Shown: in pieces, positions 56,129-64,000 of the stretch
Layout of the letters: each line of letters opens with the position of its first letter
Position numbering within the stretch: the first letter of the stretch is position 1
DNA from: Flavobacterium gillisiae
GTDB lineage: Bacteria > Bacteroidota > Bacteroidia > Flavobacteriales > Flavobacteriaceae
Assembly (NCBI RefSeq): GCF_900107635.1
Contig: NZ_FNRD01000001.1
Coordinates: forward strand, 124,001 to 188,000
DNA: 64,000 nt
Reading direction: 5' to 3'
Program-made: the position numbers and the translations under genes
Notes under the pieces: generated by a model
Seen by the model: the letters and a program-made list of their open reading frames with translations, nothing else
Told to the model about the DNA's origin: nothing
The model's database searches: none

Positions 56129-57499
56129 ATGTCAAATAAAATCTATTTTAGTTTAATTCTATTGCTGCTATACTGCTTGCCTTCTAATGCCCAATCTAAA
56201 AAGTGGACATTAACCGAGTGCGTAAATTATGCGTTAGAGCATAATATTTCGATCAAACAAACGGAGTTAGACATTAAAACATCGACCATTGATAAAAGAG
56301 GAGCCGTTGGGAGTTTTCTTCCGTCATTAAATGGTAATGCATCACATTCTTGGAATATTGGTTTAAACCAAGATATTACGACGGGGCTTTTGCAAAATCA
56401 AACGACGCAGTTTACCTCAGTTGGAGCAAATGTAGGAGTTGATATTTATAAAGGTTTACAAAACCAAAATACGCTTAGAAGGGCAAATCTTTCTATAGTA
56501 GCTGCTAAATATCAATTATTGAAAATGCAAGAGGATATTGCTCTCAATGTTGCCAATGCTTTTTTACAAGTGCTTTTTAACAAGGAAAATTTAAAAGTGC
56601 AAGCAGATCAAATGAGTATTAATCAAAAACAATTAATTCGTTCTCAAGAATTAGTAAACGCGGGGACAATACCTAAAGGAGACTTATTAGATGTTAAAGC
56701 TACTTTAGCATCCGACAATCAAAAAGTGATTACTGCTGAGAATTCGTTGTTGATTTCTAAGCTAAGTTTAGCACAATTATTACAATTGGATAATTTTCAG
56801 GATTTTGATGTTGTAGATGATACGGAGGCAAAAGATGAAAATAGTATATTGATGCAGACGCCAATTGCTATTTATGATAAAGCGAAGGAACAAAGAACAG
56901 AGTTGAAAATAGCTCAGACTAATTTAGAAATAGCCGAGAAAAATGTGGCTATCGCAAAAGGAGCTTTACAACCTACTTTAAGGGGTTTCTACAACTTCAA
57001 TACTCGAATTTCGTATGCAGATATTGCTTTGCGTGATAATAGTGGAAATATAATAGGAACACAGGCACCTCCTGCGTTTTTTAGTCAATTTGGAGATAAT
57101 AAGGGACAATCGTTTGGAGCGCAATTAACAATTCCTGTGTTTAATGGATTTGCAGCTAAGAATAATGTAGAGCGTTCTCAAGTAAACTTGGAGAAATCAA
57201 AAATTGCCGTAGAGCAACAAGATTTAGATTTGCAAAGAAATGTTTATACCGCATTTACGGATGCAAAAGGGGCGTTAAATGCTCATGAATCATCGATTGT
57301 AGCTTTAGAGTCTAGACAGGAAGCGTATCATTATGCAAAAGAAAAGTTTGATGTTGGCTTGATGAACTCTTTCGATTTAAACCAGTCTCAAACTTTACTA
57401 TCTACAGCACAATCTGATGTGCTTAGGACGAAATACGATTATATTTTCAAAATCAAAATATTAGAATTCTATTTTGGAATTCCTATCATTAAAAATTAA
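56129..57499 (+). CDS. TolC-family outer-membrane efflux protein
   Basis: A 456-residue outer-membrane channel. A signal peptide (MSNKIYFSLILLLLYCLPSNA) is followed by two repeated outer-membrane-efflux domains with long coiled helices (WTLTECVNYALEHNISIKQ; ALNAHESSIVALESRQEAYHYAKEKFDVG). ATG 56129 gives the signal peptide; a longer frame adds 26 untypical residues. It is 6 bp before the membrane fusion gene and would form the exit duct of a tripartite pump. Confidence 0.93.
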   Translation: MSNKIYFSLILLLLYCLPSNAQSKKWTLTECVNYALEHNISIKQTELDIKTSTIDKRGAVGSFLPSLNGNASHSWNIGLNQDITTGLLQNQTTQFTSVGANVGVDIYKGLQNQNTLRRANLSIVAAKYQLLKMQEDIALNVANAFLQVLFNKENLKVQADQMSINQKQLIRSQELVNAGTIPKGDLLDVKATLASDNQKVITAENSLLISKLSLAQLLQLDNFQDFDVVDDTEAKDENSILMQTPIAIYDKAKEQRTELKIAQTNLEIAEKNVAIAKGALQPTLRGFYNFNTRISYADIALRDNSGNIIGTQAPPAFFSQFGDNKGQSFGAQLTIPVFNGFAAKNNVERSQVNLEKSKIAVEQQDLDLQRNVYTAFTDAKGALNAHESSIVALESRQEAYHYAKEKFDVGLMNSFDLNQSQTLLSTAQSDVLRTKYDYIFKIKILEFYFGIPIIKN

Positions 57500-57505
57500 T
57501 ACATT

Positions 57506-58804
57506 ATGTCAAAGAAAACAATTTATCTCTTAATAGGTAGTGCCGTTGGTATTATTGCCTTATTAATTATACTTTCAAAAACTGGAGTTATTGGAAATAA
57601 AGATAAAGGGAAGGAAGTTGAAACAGCTGTAGTCAATGCTACAACAATCGTTGAAACGGTTTCGGCTACCGGTAAAATACAACCCGAAATTGAGGTTAAA
57701 ATTTCGTCTATGGTATCTGGTGAAATTATTTCATTGCCTGTTATCGAAGGACAAGTAGTTAAAAAAGGAGATTTATTAGTTAAGATCAATCCGGATTTAT
57801 ATACGTCTAGTTTAAATAGAACAATTGCTGGTTTATCTGGATCAAAAGCAGGATTGACTCAGGCTGAAGCTCAGTTTAGAGAGGCTAAATCAAGCTACGA
57901 GAGAAATAAAGTGTTATTTCAAAAAGGGATTATTTCTAAATCAGATTGGGATAAGTCAATCGCGTCTTTTGAAGTAGCGAAAGCCACGAAGGAATCTGCT
58001 TATTTTAGTGTAAAAAGCGCTTCTGCTTCAGTAAGTGAAGCTCAGGACAACTTAGGGAGAACTATAATTTATGCTCCTGCAGATGGAACTATTTCGATGC
58101 TTAATGTAGAGTTGGGTGAAAGAGTATTAGGGACGCAGCAAATGACAGGTACTGAGATTTTGAGGGTGGCGAACTTGAACAATATGGAAGTTGAAGTAGA
58201 TGTAAATGAAAATGATATTGTAAAAATAAAAGTAGGAGATGCCGCTAAGGTGGAAGTTGATGCTTATTTAAAAAAACAATTTAAAGGTACCGTTACCAGT
58301 ATTTCTAATTCGGCTAGTTCCGCTTTAACAGCAGATCAAGTAACTAATTTTAAAGTAAAAGTAAGAATTCTTAAAGAATCGTATATGGATTTATTAGAAG
58401 GAAAGCCTGCGGCTTATTCTCCTTTTAGACCAGGAATGACGGCGACTGTTGATATTATTACTAAAACAAAGAAAAATATTTTGGTAGTACCAATAAGTGC
58501 TGTAGTTGTAAAATCAGATACGGCAGCGGTTAGCGATGTAAAAGCAATGGAGCCTTCGGATGATAAAAAAGAAGCCCCTAAGAGCGACAAGAAATTTGAA
58601 TGTGTTTTTGTGAAAGTTGGAGATAAAGCTAAAATACGTGTTATAAAAACCGGAATTCAAGATGATACTAATATTGAAGTGAAGAGCGGTCTTAAAAAAG
58701 GAGATGTTGTGATTACAGGACCATATACGACTGTTTCAAAAGATTTGAATTCGGGTGATATGGTGTATGTGAAATCAGAAAACGATAAAGAAAAAAGCAA
58801 GTAG
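57506..58804 (+). CDS. HlyD/MacA-type periplasmic membrane fusion protein
   Basis: A 432-residue adaptor: an N-terminal anchor helix, a split lipoyl domain (VSGEIISLPVIEGQVVKKGD and GRTIIYAPADGTISML), a coiled-coil hairpin between them, a beta-barrel and a membrane-proximal domain with an Asp/Lys-rich linker (about 340-365). The sequence is of the MacA type, so an ABC partner (MacB) is expected, but none follows; the next gene is tsaB. The pump component must be encoded elsewhere. Confidence 0.9.
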   Translation: MSKKTIYLLIGSAVGIIALLIILSKTGVIGNKDKGKEVETAVVNATTIVETVSATGKIQPEIEVKISSMVSGEIISLPVIEGQVVKKGDLLVKINPDLYTSSLNRTIAGLSGSKAGLTQAEAQFREAKSSYERNKVLFQKGIISKSDWDKSIASFEVAKATKESAYFSVKSASASVSEAQDNLGRTIIYAPADGTISMLNVELGERVLGTQQMTGTEILRVANLNNMEVEVDVNENDIVKIKVGDAAKVEVDAYLKKQFKGTVTSISNSASSALTADQVTNFKVKVRILKESYMDLLEGKPAAYSPFRPGMTATVDIITKTKKNILVVPISAVVVKSDTAAVSDVKAMEPSDDKKEAPKSDKKFECVFVKVGDKAKIRVIKTGIQDDTNIEVKSGLKKGDVVITGPYTTVSKDLNSGDMVYVKSENDKEKSK

Positions 58805-58862
58805 TTTTAGTTTAGATTTGTACTTTTGCCAATAAATAATTTGGATCTTAAATAGAAAAGTA

Positions 58863-59537
58863 TTGACCTATATTCTTAACATCGAAACGTCAACTAAAAA
58901 TTGCTCGGTAACAATCGCTAAAAATGGAGAAACCGTCGTCTGTAATGAAATTGCAGAAGAAGGGTATTCACATGCTGAACGATTGCATGTATTTATTGAA
59001 GCAAGTTTAAAAGAGGCGGGAATTGTATATAAAGATTTATCTGCGATTGCGGTAAGTCAGGGTCCGGGATCTTATACCGGACTCCGCATTGGTGTTTCTG
59101 CCGCTAAAGGTCTGTGTTACGCGTTAGGGATCCCTTTAATAGCAGTAGACACTTTACAAACATTAGCAGCTCAGGCGACTGTTTCTAATGGATTGATCAT
59201 TCCGATGATTGATGCCAGAAGAATGGAAGTGTATAGCGCTATATTTACTACTGAATTAGAGAGAAAAAGAGAAACTCAAGCCGAAATTTTAACTGAAAAT
59301 TCATTTGAAGAGTTAGAAGGTGCGGTTTATTTTGTTGGAGATTGTGCTGAGAAAGCACAGACTGTTTTGACCAAAGAAAATTTTTCTTTCCTAGAAGAAA
59401 TCAAATATCCTTCAGCAAACGAAATGAGTCTTCTTAGTTTTGAGAAGTATAAAAAAAGCGACACTGTTGATGTCGCTTATTTCGAACCTTTTTACCTGAA
59501 AGATTTTATGGTAACTACTCCAAAAAAACAAGTCTAG
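58863..59537 (+). CDS. tsaB: tRNA threonylcarbamoyladenosine biosynthesis protein TsaB
   Basis: A 224-residue ASKHA-fold protein that partners TsaD and TsaE in making t6A37 of ANN-decoding tRNAs. It has YILNIETSTKNCSV at the N-terminus and SQGPGSYTGLRIGVSAAKGL. The start is TTG 58863, since no ATG precedes the family N-terminus. It ends 3 bp from the convergent mscS gene. Confidence 0.94.
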   Translation: MTYILNIETSTKNCSVTIAKNGETVVCNEIAEEGYSHAERLHVFIEASLKEAGIVYKDLSAIAVSQGPGSYTGLRIGVSAAKGLCYALGIPLIAVDTLQTLAAQATVSNGLIIPMIDARRMEVYSAIFTTELERKRETQAEILTENSFEELEGAVYFVGDCAEKAQTVLTKENFSFLEEIKYPSANEMSLLSFEKYKKSDTVDVAYFEPFYLKDFMVTTPKKQV

Positions 59538-59540
59538 TAG

Positions 59541-60368
59541 TTAGTTTGCAGCTTTAGATACTTCTTTTACATAAGGTTGTATCACTATTCCTGCAGCATC
59601 AAAAGCTGTTTTACAATTTTCTAAAGTTTCAGTGAAGACAGTACCAAAATCGGCACTGTTTGCCCAAGGACGTACTGCCAGTTCAATAGCGCTATCGGTT
59701 AGGTTTTTTACAAAAACTTCCGGTTTGGGAGTCTGAAGTACTTTTGGATTTTTATCTAAAATTGACAGAATCAAATCTTTTGCTTTTTTAATATCTGAAT
59801 CATAAGAAATCGCAAAGGTTAAATCAGCTCTTCTGAATTTTTCCAAAGAATAATTGGTTATAGTTCCGTTAGATAGAACACCGTTTGGAATAAATACGGT
59901 TTGATTGTTAGGAGTAATTAATTTGGTTACAAAAATTTGGATTTCACTAACGGTCCCAAAAATTCCCTGTCCTTCTATTGTGTGTCCTACTTTGAATGGT
60001 TTAAAAAGAATAATTAGCATTCCTCCTGCAAAGTTAGAAAGCGAACCCTGAAGTGATAATCCTACTGCTAGTCCCATTGCACCAAGAATGGCCACAAAAG
60101 AGGAAGTCTCTATTCCTAATTTTGATATGAACGTCACAAATAATAGCACTCTTAAAACCCAAAGAAGAATATCGGCGAGAAACTTAGTCAAAGTTGGGTC
60201 TAGTTCCCTTTTGATCATGATCTTCCTGATCAGTCTATTGATGATTCGGATGGCATAAAGTCCTATAAATAATATAAGAAATGCAGAAATTAGATTTGGC
60301 GAATATTCAATAAAAACTTTTAAGAAGTTACTGGCATAATCCGTAACGTATTTTGAGTCTACATACAT
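59541..60368 (-). CDS. Small-conductance mechanosensitive channel MscS
   Basis: A 275-residue MscS-type channel that opens on hypo-osmotic stretch. Three membrane segments are followed by the pore helix (AILGAMGLAVGLSLQGSLSNFAGG) rich in Gly/Ala, the beta domain (FKVGHTIEGQGIFGTVSEIQ) and the alpha/beta cytoplasmic cage. Length is like E. coli MscS. It is preceded by a hairpin and a -7 box in its leader. Confidence 0.94.
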   Translation of the reverse strand: MYVDSKYVTDYASNFLKVFIEYSPNLISAFLILFIGLYAIRIINRLIRKIMIKRELDPTLTKFLADILLWVLRVLLFVTFISKLGIETSSFVAILGAMGLAVGLSLQGSLSNFAGGMLIILFKPFKVGHTIEGQGIFGTVSEIQIFVTKLITPNNQTVFIPNGVLSNGTITNYSLEKFRRADLTFAISYDSDIKKAKDLILSILDKNPKVLQTPKPEVFVKNLTDSAIELAVRPWANSADFGTVFTETLENCKTAFDAAGIVIQPYVKEVSKAAN

Positions 60369-60380
60369 TTTTAAGCTAAT

Positions 60381-60406
60381 AAAAAACCCTCTCTAAAGAG
60401 AAGGTT
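60381..60406 (-). terminator. Terminator-like hairpin between the amphipathic-repeat gene and mscS (minus strand)
   Basis: On the minus strand AACCTTCTC pairs with GAGAGGGTT (one G-U) around TTTA, followed by TTTT. It stops transcripts from the gene at 60446, but also lies downstream of a -7 box, so it may be in the mscS leader. Confidence 0.75.
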
Positions 60407-60419
60407 TGTGTTTATGTGG

Positions 60420-60427
60420 CAAAAATA
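60420..60427 (-). promoter_or_regulatory. Putative -7 box (TATTTTTG, minus strand) for mscS
   Basis: It matches TAnnTTTG, 52 bp before the mscS ATG and 19 bp past the stop of the preceding gene. Confidence 0.4.
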
Positions 60428-60445
60428 CGAATTATTATTAGATGA

Positions 60446-60880
60446 CTAATCAGCATCTTCTTCAATTCTATTTCTAAATTCTTTTGAGGGACTTTCGTTA
60501 TTTAAAGAACTTTCAATTTCTGGTATATCAGAATGAGATTCTGTACTTTCTTTGATGAAAGTTTCTGTTTTCTTTACGGCTTCAGCGGTACTTTCTTTTA
60601 CTGTATTAACAATGTTCCCTAACATATCACCAGCTTGTTCAGTATACTCGCTAACGGCTTCTTTTGTTTGATTGGCGTAATCGTTGGCTTTTTCAATAAT
60701 CGGAGTAGCAGCTTCTTTGGCTTTTTCTATTGAGTCCTCTACAAATGCATCTGCTTTCTCTATATAAGGTGCTGCATTTTCTTTTGCATGCTCTAAAGTC
60801 AGTTCTGCTTTATCGGCCAATTCACTAGTGGTTTCTTTGGCAGAGCCAAATAAGTTTTTAAAAAATGATGTTACTCCCAT
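60446..60880 (-). CDS. Amphipathic-helix repeat protein (LEA / YtxH-like)
   Basis: A 144-residue hydrophilic protein rich in Ala, Glu and Lys with recurring 11-residue-like amphipathic units (KAELTLEHAKENAAPYIEKA, DSIEKAKEAATPIIEKAND, YANQTKEAVSEYTEQAGD). This is like LEA or apolipoprotein-type proteins and YtxH family members. No signal peptide is seen. Such proteins are tied to desiccation or osmotic stress; the mscS neighbour fits that loosely. The function is inference. Confidence 0.75.
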   Translation of the reverse strand: MGVTSFFKNLFGSAKETTSELADKAELTLEHAKENAAPYIEKADAFVEDSIEKAKEAATPIIEKANDYANQTKEAVSEYTEQAGDMLGNIVNTVKESTAEAVKKTETFIKESTESHSDIPEIESSLNNESPSKEFRNRIEEDAD

Positions 60881-61051
60881 GGTTGTAAGTGTTAGATTAG
60901 ACTACAATAATAATCAATTTTTTTATGCGAAAAGATATTATTTATTAATAGGTCATTGATATTCAGTATCTAAAGTTGTTTTTTTTTATTTGGAAATAAA
61001 TAACAAGGACTTTGGGCGTCTTTGTTTCTTTTTTTAAAATGTATCGGAAAT

Positions 61052-61083
61052 AAAAAAAGCGTCTCTGACGAAACGCTTTTTTT
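61052..61083. terminator. Bidirectional terminator downstream of the dodecin gene
   Basis: AAAAAAAGCGT pairs with ACGCTTTTTTT around a 10-nt loop, with A- and T-tracts on both sides. It ends the leftward dodecin transcript. Confidence 0.85.
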
Positions 61084-61091
61084 ACTTTTAA

Positions 61092-61292
61092 CTATTCAAG
61101 TTCAAAGGTCACTTTAAGAGTAACTCTGTATTCTGAGATCTTACCTTCAGCTACAGCCGCACTTTGATCTTTAATGTAGACCGACTTTATGTTTTTTAAC
61201 GATTTTGAAGCTTTTGTAATCGCTTTTTGCGAAGCATCTTCCCAGCTAACCGCTGAGCTAGCAAGTAATTCAATAACTTTTAATACTGACAT
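61092..61292 (-). CDS. Dodecin family flavin-binding protein
   Basis: A 66-residue dodecin, a dodecameric protein that stores and protects flavins. SWEDASQKAITKASKSLKNI contains the tryptophan that stacks on the isoalloxazine ring, and the C-terminal strand is EYRVTLKVTFELE. It is complete and has its own terminator. Confidence 0.93.
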   Translation of the reverse strand: MSVLKVIELLASSAVSWEDASQKAITKASKSLKNIKSVYIKDQSAAVAEGKISEYRVTLKVTFELE

Positions 61293-61420
61293 AATTTCTA
61301 TTTTTTAAGGTGAACTTAAATTTAGTAATTATTTTCGAAAAAACGCACTAAAAAGCGTGTTAGTTTTTTTTAAATTATACAATATCAGTAAGTTGTGTAG
61401 ATATTTGTAGTCTGACTCAC

Positions 61421-62320
61421 TTATGCGTTTACTGCTTCTACTTGAATTTGCTCATCATTAAGCATGCTTTTTAACATGTTTTCAATACCGGATTTCAATG
61501 TAAATGTTGAAGATGGACAACCACTACAAGCACCTTGAAGTATTACTTTTACAATTTTATCACTTTCATTATAAGAATCAAAAACAATGTTTCCACCATC
61601 AGCTGCAACGGCAGGTTTTACATATTCTTCAAGTATATTGATGATTTGTTGTGAAGTGACATCTAAATTGTCAAATTCCTGTGTTTTAGTTTTTTCTTGT
61701 TTTTCAGTAGCACCAAGCATGGTTTCATCAAGGACTACTCCTCCGTTTTCGATAAATTGCTTAATAAAACTTCTTAATTCTAATGTTATTTCTTCCCAGT
61801 TGTTGATTTCATATTTAGTAACAGAAATGTAGTTTTCGTCAATGAAAATTTCCTTTACGTAAGAAAATTTAAACAACTCTTTTGCTAAGGGAGAAGCAGC
61901 AGTATCGTCGATGTTTTTAAACTCAATAGCGTTTTTAGTCAACATTCGACTTACAACAAATTTAAGTGCAGCCGGATTAGGAGTTGTTTCTCCGTAAACG
62001 GTTATAGGCTGTTTTTTTGTTTTGTTTTCGTCAATTGTTATAATTGTCCCTCCATTGCTAACAAAAGTATCTATTTGCTCTGCTACGGCATCTTTTACAT
62101 CTTCCCATTCTACTATGTTATATTTTTCTATGGCGATGAAGTTTCCTGAGATGTATACTGTTTTTACAAACGGTAAATAAAACAGCTGCTGTGCAAGTGG
62201 AGATGATTTTGCCTCGTCTATGTTTTTAAATTCAAAACTTTCATTTTGAGTAATGAAATCTTCAAATTCAAATTTAAGTATAGTTGGGTTTTGTGTTTCT
62301 TTTATGGTAACTTTTGTCAT
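61421..62320 (-). CDS. Nfu-type Fe-S cluster protein with duplicated N-terminal domain
   Basis: 299 residues: two Nfu N-terminal domains in tandem (about 1-95 and 105-195, each beginning TxNPxxLKF) and a C-terminal NifU domain (about 225-299) with the cluster-binding CSGC motif in GACSGCPSSTF. It acts in assembly or transfer of iron-sulfur clusters in the cytosol. The doubled first domain is unlike the single one in mitochondrial and most bacterial Nfu proteins. Confidence 0.93.
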   Translation of the reverse strand: MTKVTIKETQNPTILKFEFEDFITQNESFEFKNIDEAKSSPLAQQLFYLPFVKTVYISGNFIAIEKYNIVEWEDVKDAVAEQIDTFVSNGGTIITIDENKTKKQPITVYGETTPNPAALKFVVSRMLTKNAIEFKNIDDTAASPLAKELFKFSYVKEIFIDENYISVTKYEINNWEEITLELRSFIKQFIENGGVVLDETMLGATEKQEKTKTQEFDNLDVTSQQIINILEEYVKPAVAADGGNIVFDSYNESDKIVKVILQGACSGCPSSTFTLKSGIENMLKSMLNDEQIQVEAVNA

Positions 62321-62338
62321 GATATTTATAAATTTTTA

Positions 62339-62346
62339 CAAATTTA
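62339..62346 (-). promoter_or_regulatory. Putative -7 box (TAAATTTG, minus strand) for the Nfu gene
   Basis: It matches TAnnTTTG read leftward, 18 bp before the ATG at 62320, giving a very short leader. Confidence 0.5.
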
Positions 62347-62479
62347 GTAAAGTTATTTTCTACGATTAACTATATTTGATTTATTAATGAATAAATTAAC
62401 TTTATTTTAATTGTTTGGGTGGGTTTTATTTCATTTTTTCAAGTGCATTAATATTCATTTATTATTTAATAGTATTTCA

Positions 62480-63478
62480 ATGTATATAAAAATCAAATTT
62501 TTAATTGTTCTTTTCTTTGTATCATCATATACTTTCTCGCAAGAAGGGATAGCAGTCTATTCCGATTATTTATCAGATAATTACTATTTGATCCATCCCT
62601 CTATGGCAGGTGCGGCAAATTGCGCGAAAATAAGATTAACAGCTCGAAAGCAGTGGTTTGGTCAAGAGGATGCACCAGAACTTCAAACAATTAGTTTTAA
62701 CGGAAGGGTTAGCGAAAAAGCGGGAGCGGGAATTATTCTTTTCAATGACAAGAATGGATATCACTCTCAAAAAGGAGTGAAGCTTACCTATGCTTATCAC
62801 CTTATGTTTTCTAGAGATGAAATTGATTTGAATCAATTGTCTTTTGGGATTAGTGGAGGTTTGATTCAAAGTCAACTAGATGAAACTAGTTTTTTACAAT
62901 CTGGAGACTTTGATCCTATTATTAATGGAACTATAGTGCAAAAGGATTCTTACTTCAATGTAGATATTGGTGCGTCTTACAATTATTTAGATTTTTATGC
63001 ACACGGAACAGTTAAAAATGCTATTGAAACGAGAAGAGATATTTATACGGAGTACGAAAGTGATAATTTAAGAAAATATTTATTGAGTGCCGGTTACGTT
63101 TTTGGAGATCAGGATCGAATATTATTGGAGCCATCCATACTATTTCAACTTGTTGAAAAAACACAAGAGAAGTCCATTGACGTAAACATGAAGGCCTATA
63201 AAAATATGGATTTCGGAACACTTTGGGGAGGCTTGTCTTATCGAAGAAGTTTTGATGGGGCACAATATACTGATGGCAATGGGATCTCAAAACAAAAATT
63301 ACAATATATCACGCCGATTGTTGGTGTGAATTTCAATAACTTTATGTTTGCGTACACGTATTCACATGTTTCAGGCGCTGTCAAATTTGATGACGGAGGC
63401 TACCACCAGATTACATTGGGAATCAATTTATTTTGCAAGCCCGTAAAATACGAATGTAAATGTCCAGCCATTAATTAA
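62480..63478 (+). CDS. PorP/SprF family type IX secretion membrane protein
   Basis: A 332-residue outer-membrane barrel of the PorP/SprF family. It has a signal peptide (MYIKIKFLIVLFFVSSYTFS-Q), the hallmark YLIHPSMAGAANCAKIRLTARKQW start of the mature part, and strands up to INLFCKP, then a short Cys-containing tail (YECKCPAIN). SprF-like proteins help secrete or anchor a partner adhesin normally encoded next door, but none is here. ATG 62480 is chosen for the signal peptide. The gamma-CA-like gene begins 13 bp downstream. Confidence 0.92.
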   Translation: MYIKIKFLIVLFFVSSYTFSQEGIAVYSDYLSDNYYLIHPSMAGAANCAKIRLTARKQWFGQEDAPELQTISFNGRVSEKAGAGIILFNDKNGYHSQKGVKLTYAYHLMFSRDEIDLNQLSFGISGGLIQSQLDETSFLQSGDFDPIINGTIVQKDSYFNVDIGASYNYLDFYAHGTVKNAIETRRDIYTEYESDNLRKYLLSAGYVFGDQDRILLEPSILFQLVEKTQEKSIDVNMKAYKNMDFGTLWGGLSYRRSFDGAQYTDGNGISKQKLQYITPIVGVNFNNFMFAYTYSHVSGAVKFDDGGYHQITLGINLFCKPVKYECKCPAIN

Positions 63479-63491
63479 ATTCAGATACTTA

Positions 63492-64000
63492 ATGTTAATA
63501 AAATCTGTCAACGGAAAGTCACCTCTTATACCTGAGGATTGTTATGTGGCTGAAAACGCTACTATTGTAGGTGATGTAAGTTTTGGAGAATCGTGTAGTG
63601 TTTGGTTTAATGCCGTAATCAGGGGAGATGTAAATTTCATTAAAATAGGAAATAAGGTGAATATCCAAGATGGAGCAGTCATTCATTGTACCTATAAAAA
63701 GCACCCTACAATTATTGGTAATAATGTATCAATTGGACACAACGCAATAGTTCATGGTTGTGAGATTAAAGATAATGTATTGATTGGAATGGGAGCGATA
63801 GTAATGGACAACTGTGTCATTGAGAGTAATTCTATCGTGGCTGCCGGTGCTGTTATAACCCAAAATACAACGGTCGAATCGGGATCAATATGGGCTGGTG
63901 TTCCTGCCAGAAAAGTGAAAGACATCGATCAATCGAATTTTGCAGGTGAGATTGAACGCATTTCGAATAATTATGTAATGTATTCGAGTTGGTTCAAAGA
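63492..64000 (+). CDS. Gamma-carbonic-anhydrase-like hexapeptide-repeat protein (3' end cut by window)
   Basis: At least 169 residues without a stop, so only the last few are missing if it has the usual length of about 170. The left-handed beta-helix repeats are clear (ATIVGDVSFGESCSVWF, NVNIQDGAVIH). The three zinc-binding histidines of gamma-class enzymes are present in AVIHC, IGHNA and IVHGC. It may hydrate carbon dioxide, but many members (PaaY, YrdA) show other or no activity. It shares a likely transcript with the PorP/SprF gene. Confidence 0.92.
   Translation, partial: MLIKSVNGKSPLIPEDCYVAENATIVGDVSFGESCSVWFNAVIRGDVNFIKIGNKVNIQDGAVIHCTYKKHPTIIGNNVSIGHNAIVHGCEIKDNVLIGMGAIVMDNCVIESNSIVAAGAVITQNTTVESGSIWAGVPARKVKDIDQSNFAGEIERISNNYVMYSSWFK

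Noticed and set aside
56129..58804. Complete MacAB-TolC efflux system
   Set aside because: No MacB-type ABC transporter or RND pump gene is adjacent; only the channel and adaptor are present.
1..64000. tRNA genes, CRISPR arrays, insertion sequences, phage attachment sites
   Set aside because: I looked through the intergenic gaps for T-loop signatures, regularly spaced repeats and terminal inverted repeats with transposase genes and found none.

Overview
The window is a chromosomal segment of a low-GC Bacteroidota, almost certainly a gliding Flavobacterium or a very close relative. The grounds are a type IX secretion and gliding set (SprA, a RemB-like protein, a PorP/SprF protein), a SusC/SusD pair, promoters of the Bacteroidota TAnnTTTG type, no Shine-Dalgarno-dependent layout, and a conserved gene order (ruvA-sprA-gcvH-vanZ-deoC-remB). 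Both ends cut genes: coxB on the left and a gamma-carbonic-anhydrase-like gene on the right. I saw no rRNA, tRNA, CRISPR array, insertion sequence or prophage.

Region 1 (1-4.7 kb) is housekeeping: the CuA subunit and the A1-type catalytic subunit of an aa3 oxidase, ruvB, and queG, which appears to start at ATT. Region 2 (4.7-34.4 kb) is a large alpha-glucoside utilization locus. It holds two LacI-family regulators with matching DNA-reading residues, two exported GH13 alpha-glucosidases, an exported GH65 enzyme of hydrolase type, a SusC/SusD importer, two giant FG-GAP/ASPIC-UnbV lipoproteins, a vanadium-haloperoxidase-like PAP2 lipoprotein and a membrane-anchored GyrI-like protein. These are followed by a GPH/SLC45-like transporter, a PfkB sugar kinase, a GH13_18-type phosphorylase, a second MFS transporter and a fungal-type neutral trehalase. 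Three pairs of near-identical LacI-type palindromes (core CGAAAACGTTTTCG, spaced 20-21 bp centre to centre) sit before the GH13/GH65 divergon, before susC and before the transporter operon, and tie the locus into one regulon. No endo-acting polysaccharidase is present, so small alpha-glucosides (sucrose and its isomers, trehalose, kojibiose- or isomaltose-type sugars) are likelier targets than starch or dextran. In the inferred flow, SusCD imports across the outer membrane, the GH13 and GH65 enzymes trim in the periplasm, the transporters carry disaccharides inward, and the phosphorylase, fructokinase and trehalase work in the cytosol.

Region 3 (34.4-49.2 kb) has a CBS protein, malic enzyme (MaeB), RuvA, the 2386-residue translocon SprA, GcvH, a VanZ-like protein, DeoC and RemB. 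Region 4 (49.3-54.5 kb) is an oxidase biogenesis operon: heme O synthase, two subunit III proteins, subunit IV, a cysteine-less SCO-like protein, a true SCO protein, a DUF420 (CtaM-like) protein and a small CxxC membrane protein. It completes the oxidase whose catalytic subunits lie 47 kb away. Region 5 (54.5-64 kb) is mixed: a DUF4403 lipoprotein, TolC plus a membrane fusion protein, TsaB, MscS, an amphipathic-helix repeat protein, dodecin, Nfu with a doubled N-terminal domain, an orphan PorP/SprF protein and a hexapeptide-repeat gamma-CA-like protein.

The items most worth following are the three-site operator regulon with unusual operator positions, the twin ASPIC/UnbV - haloperoxidase-like - GyrI module of unknown function, the paired GH13 enzymes with opposite specificity-switch residues, the fungal-like trehalase, the promoter nested in a terminator loop, and the SCO paralogue without cysteines.
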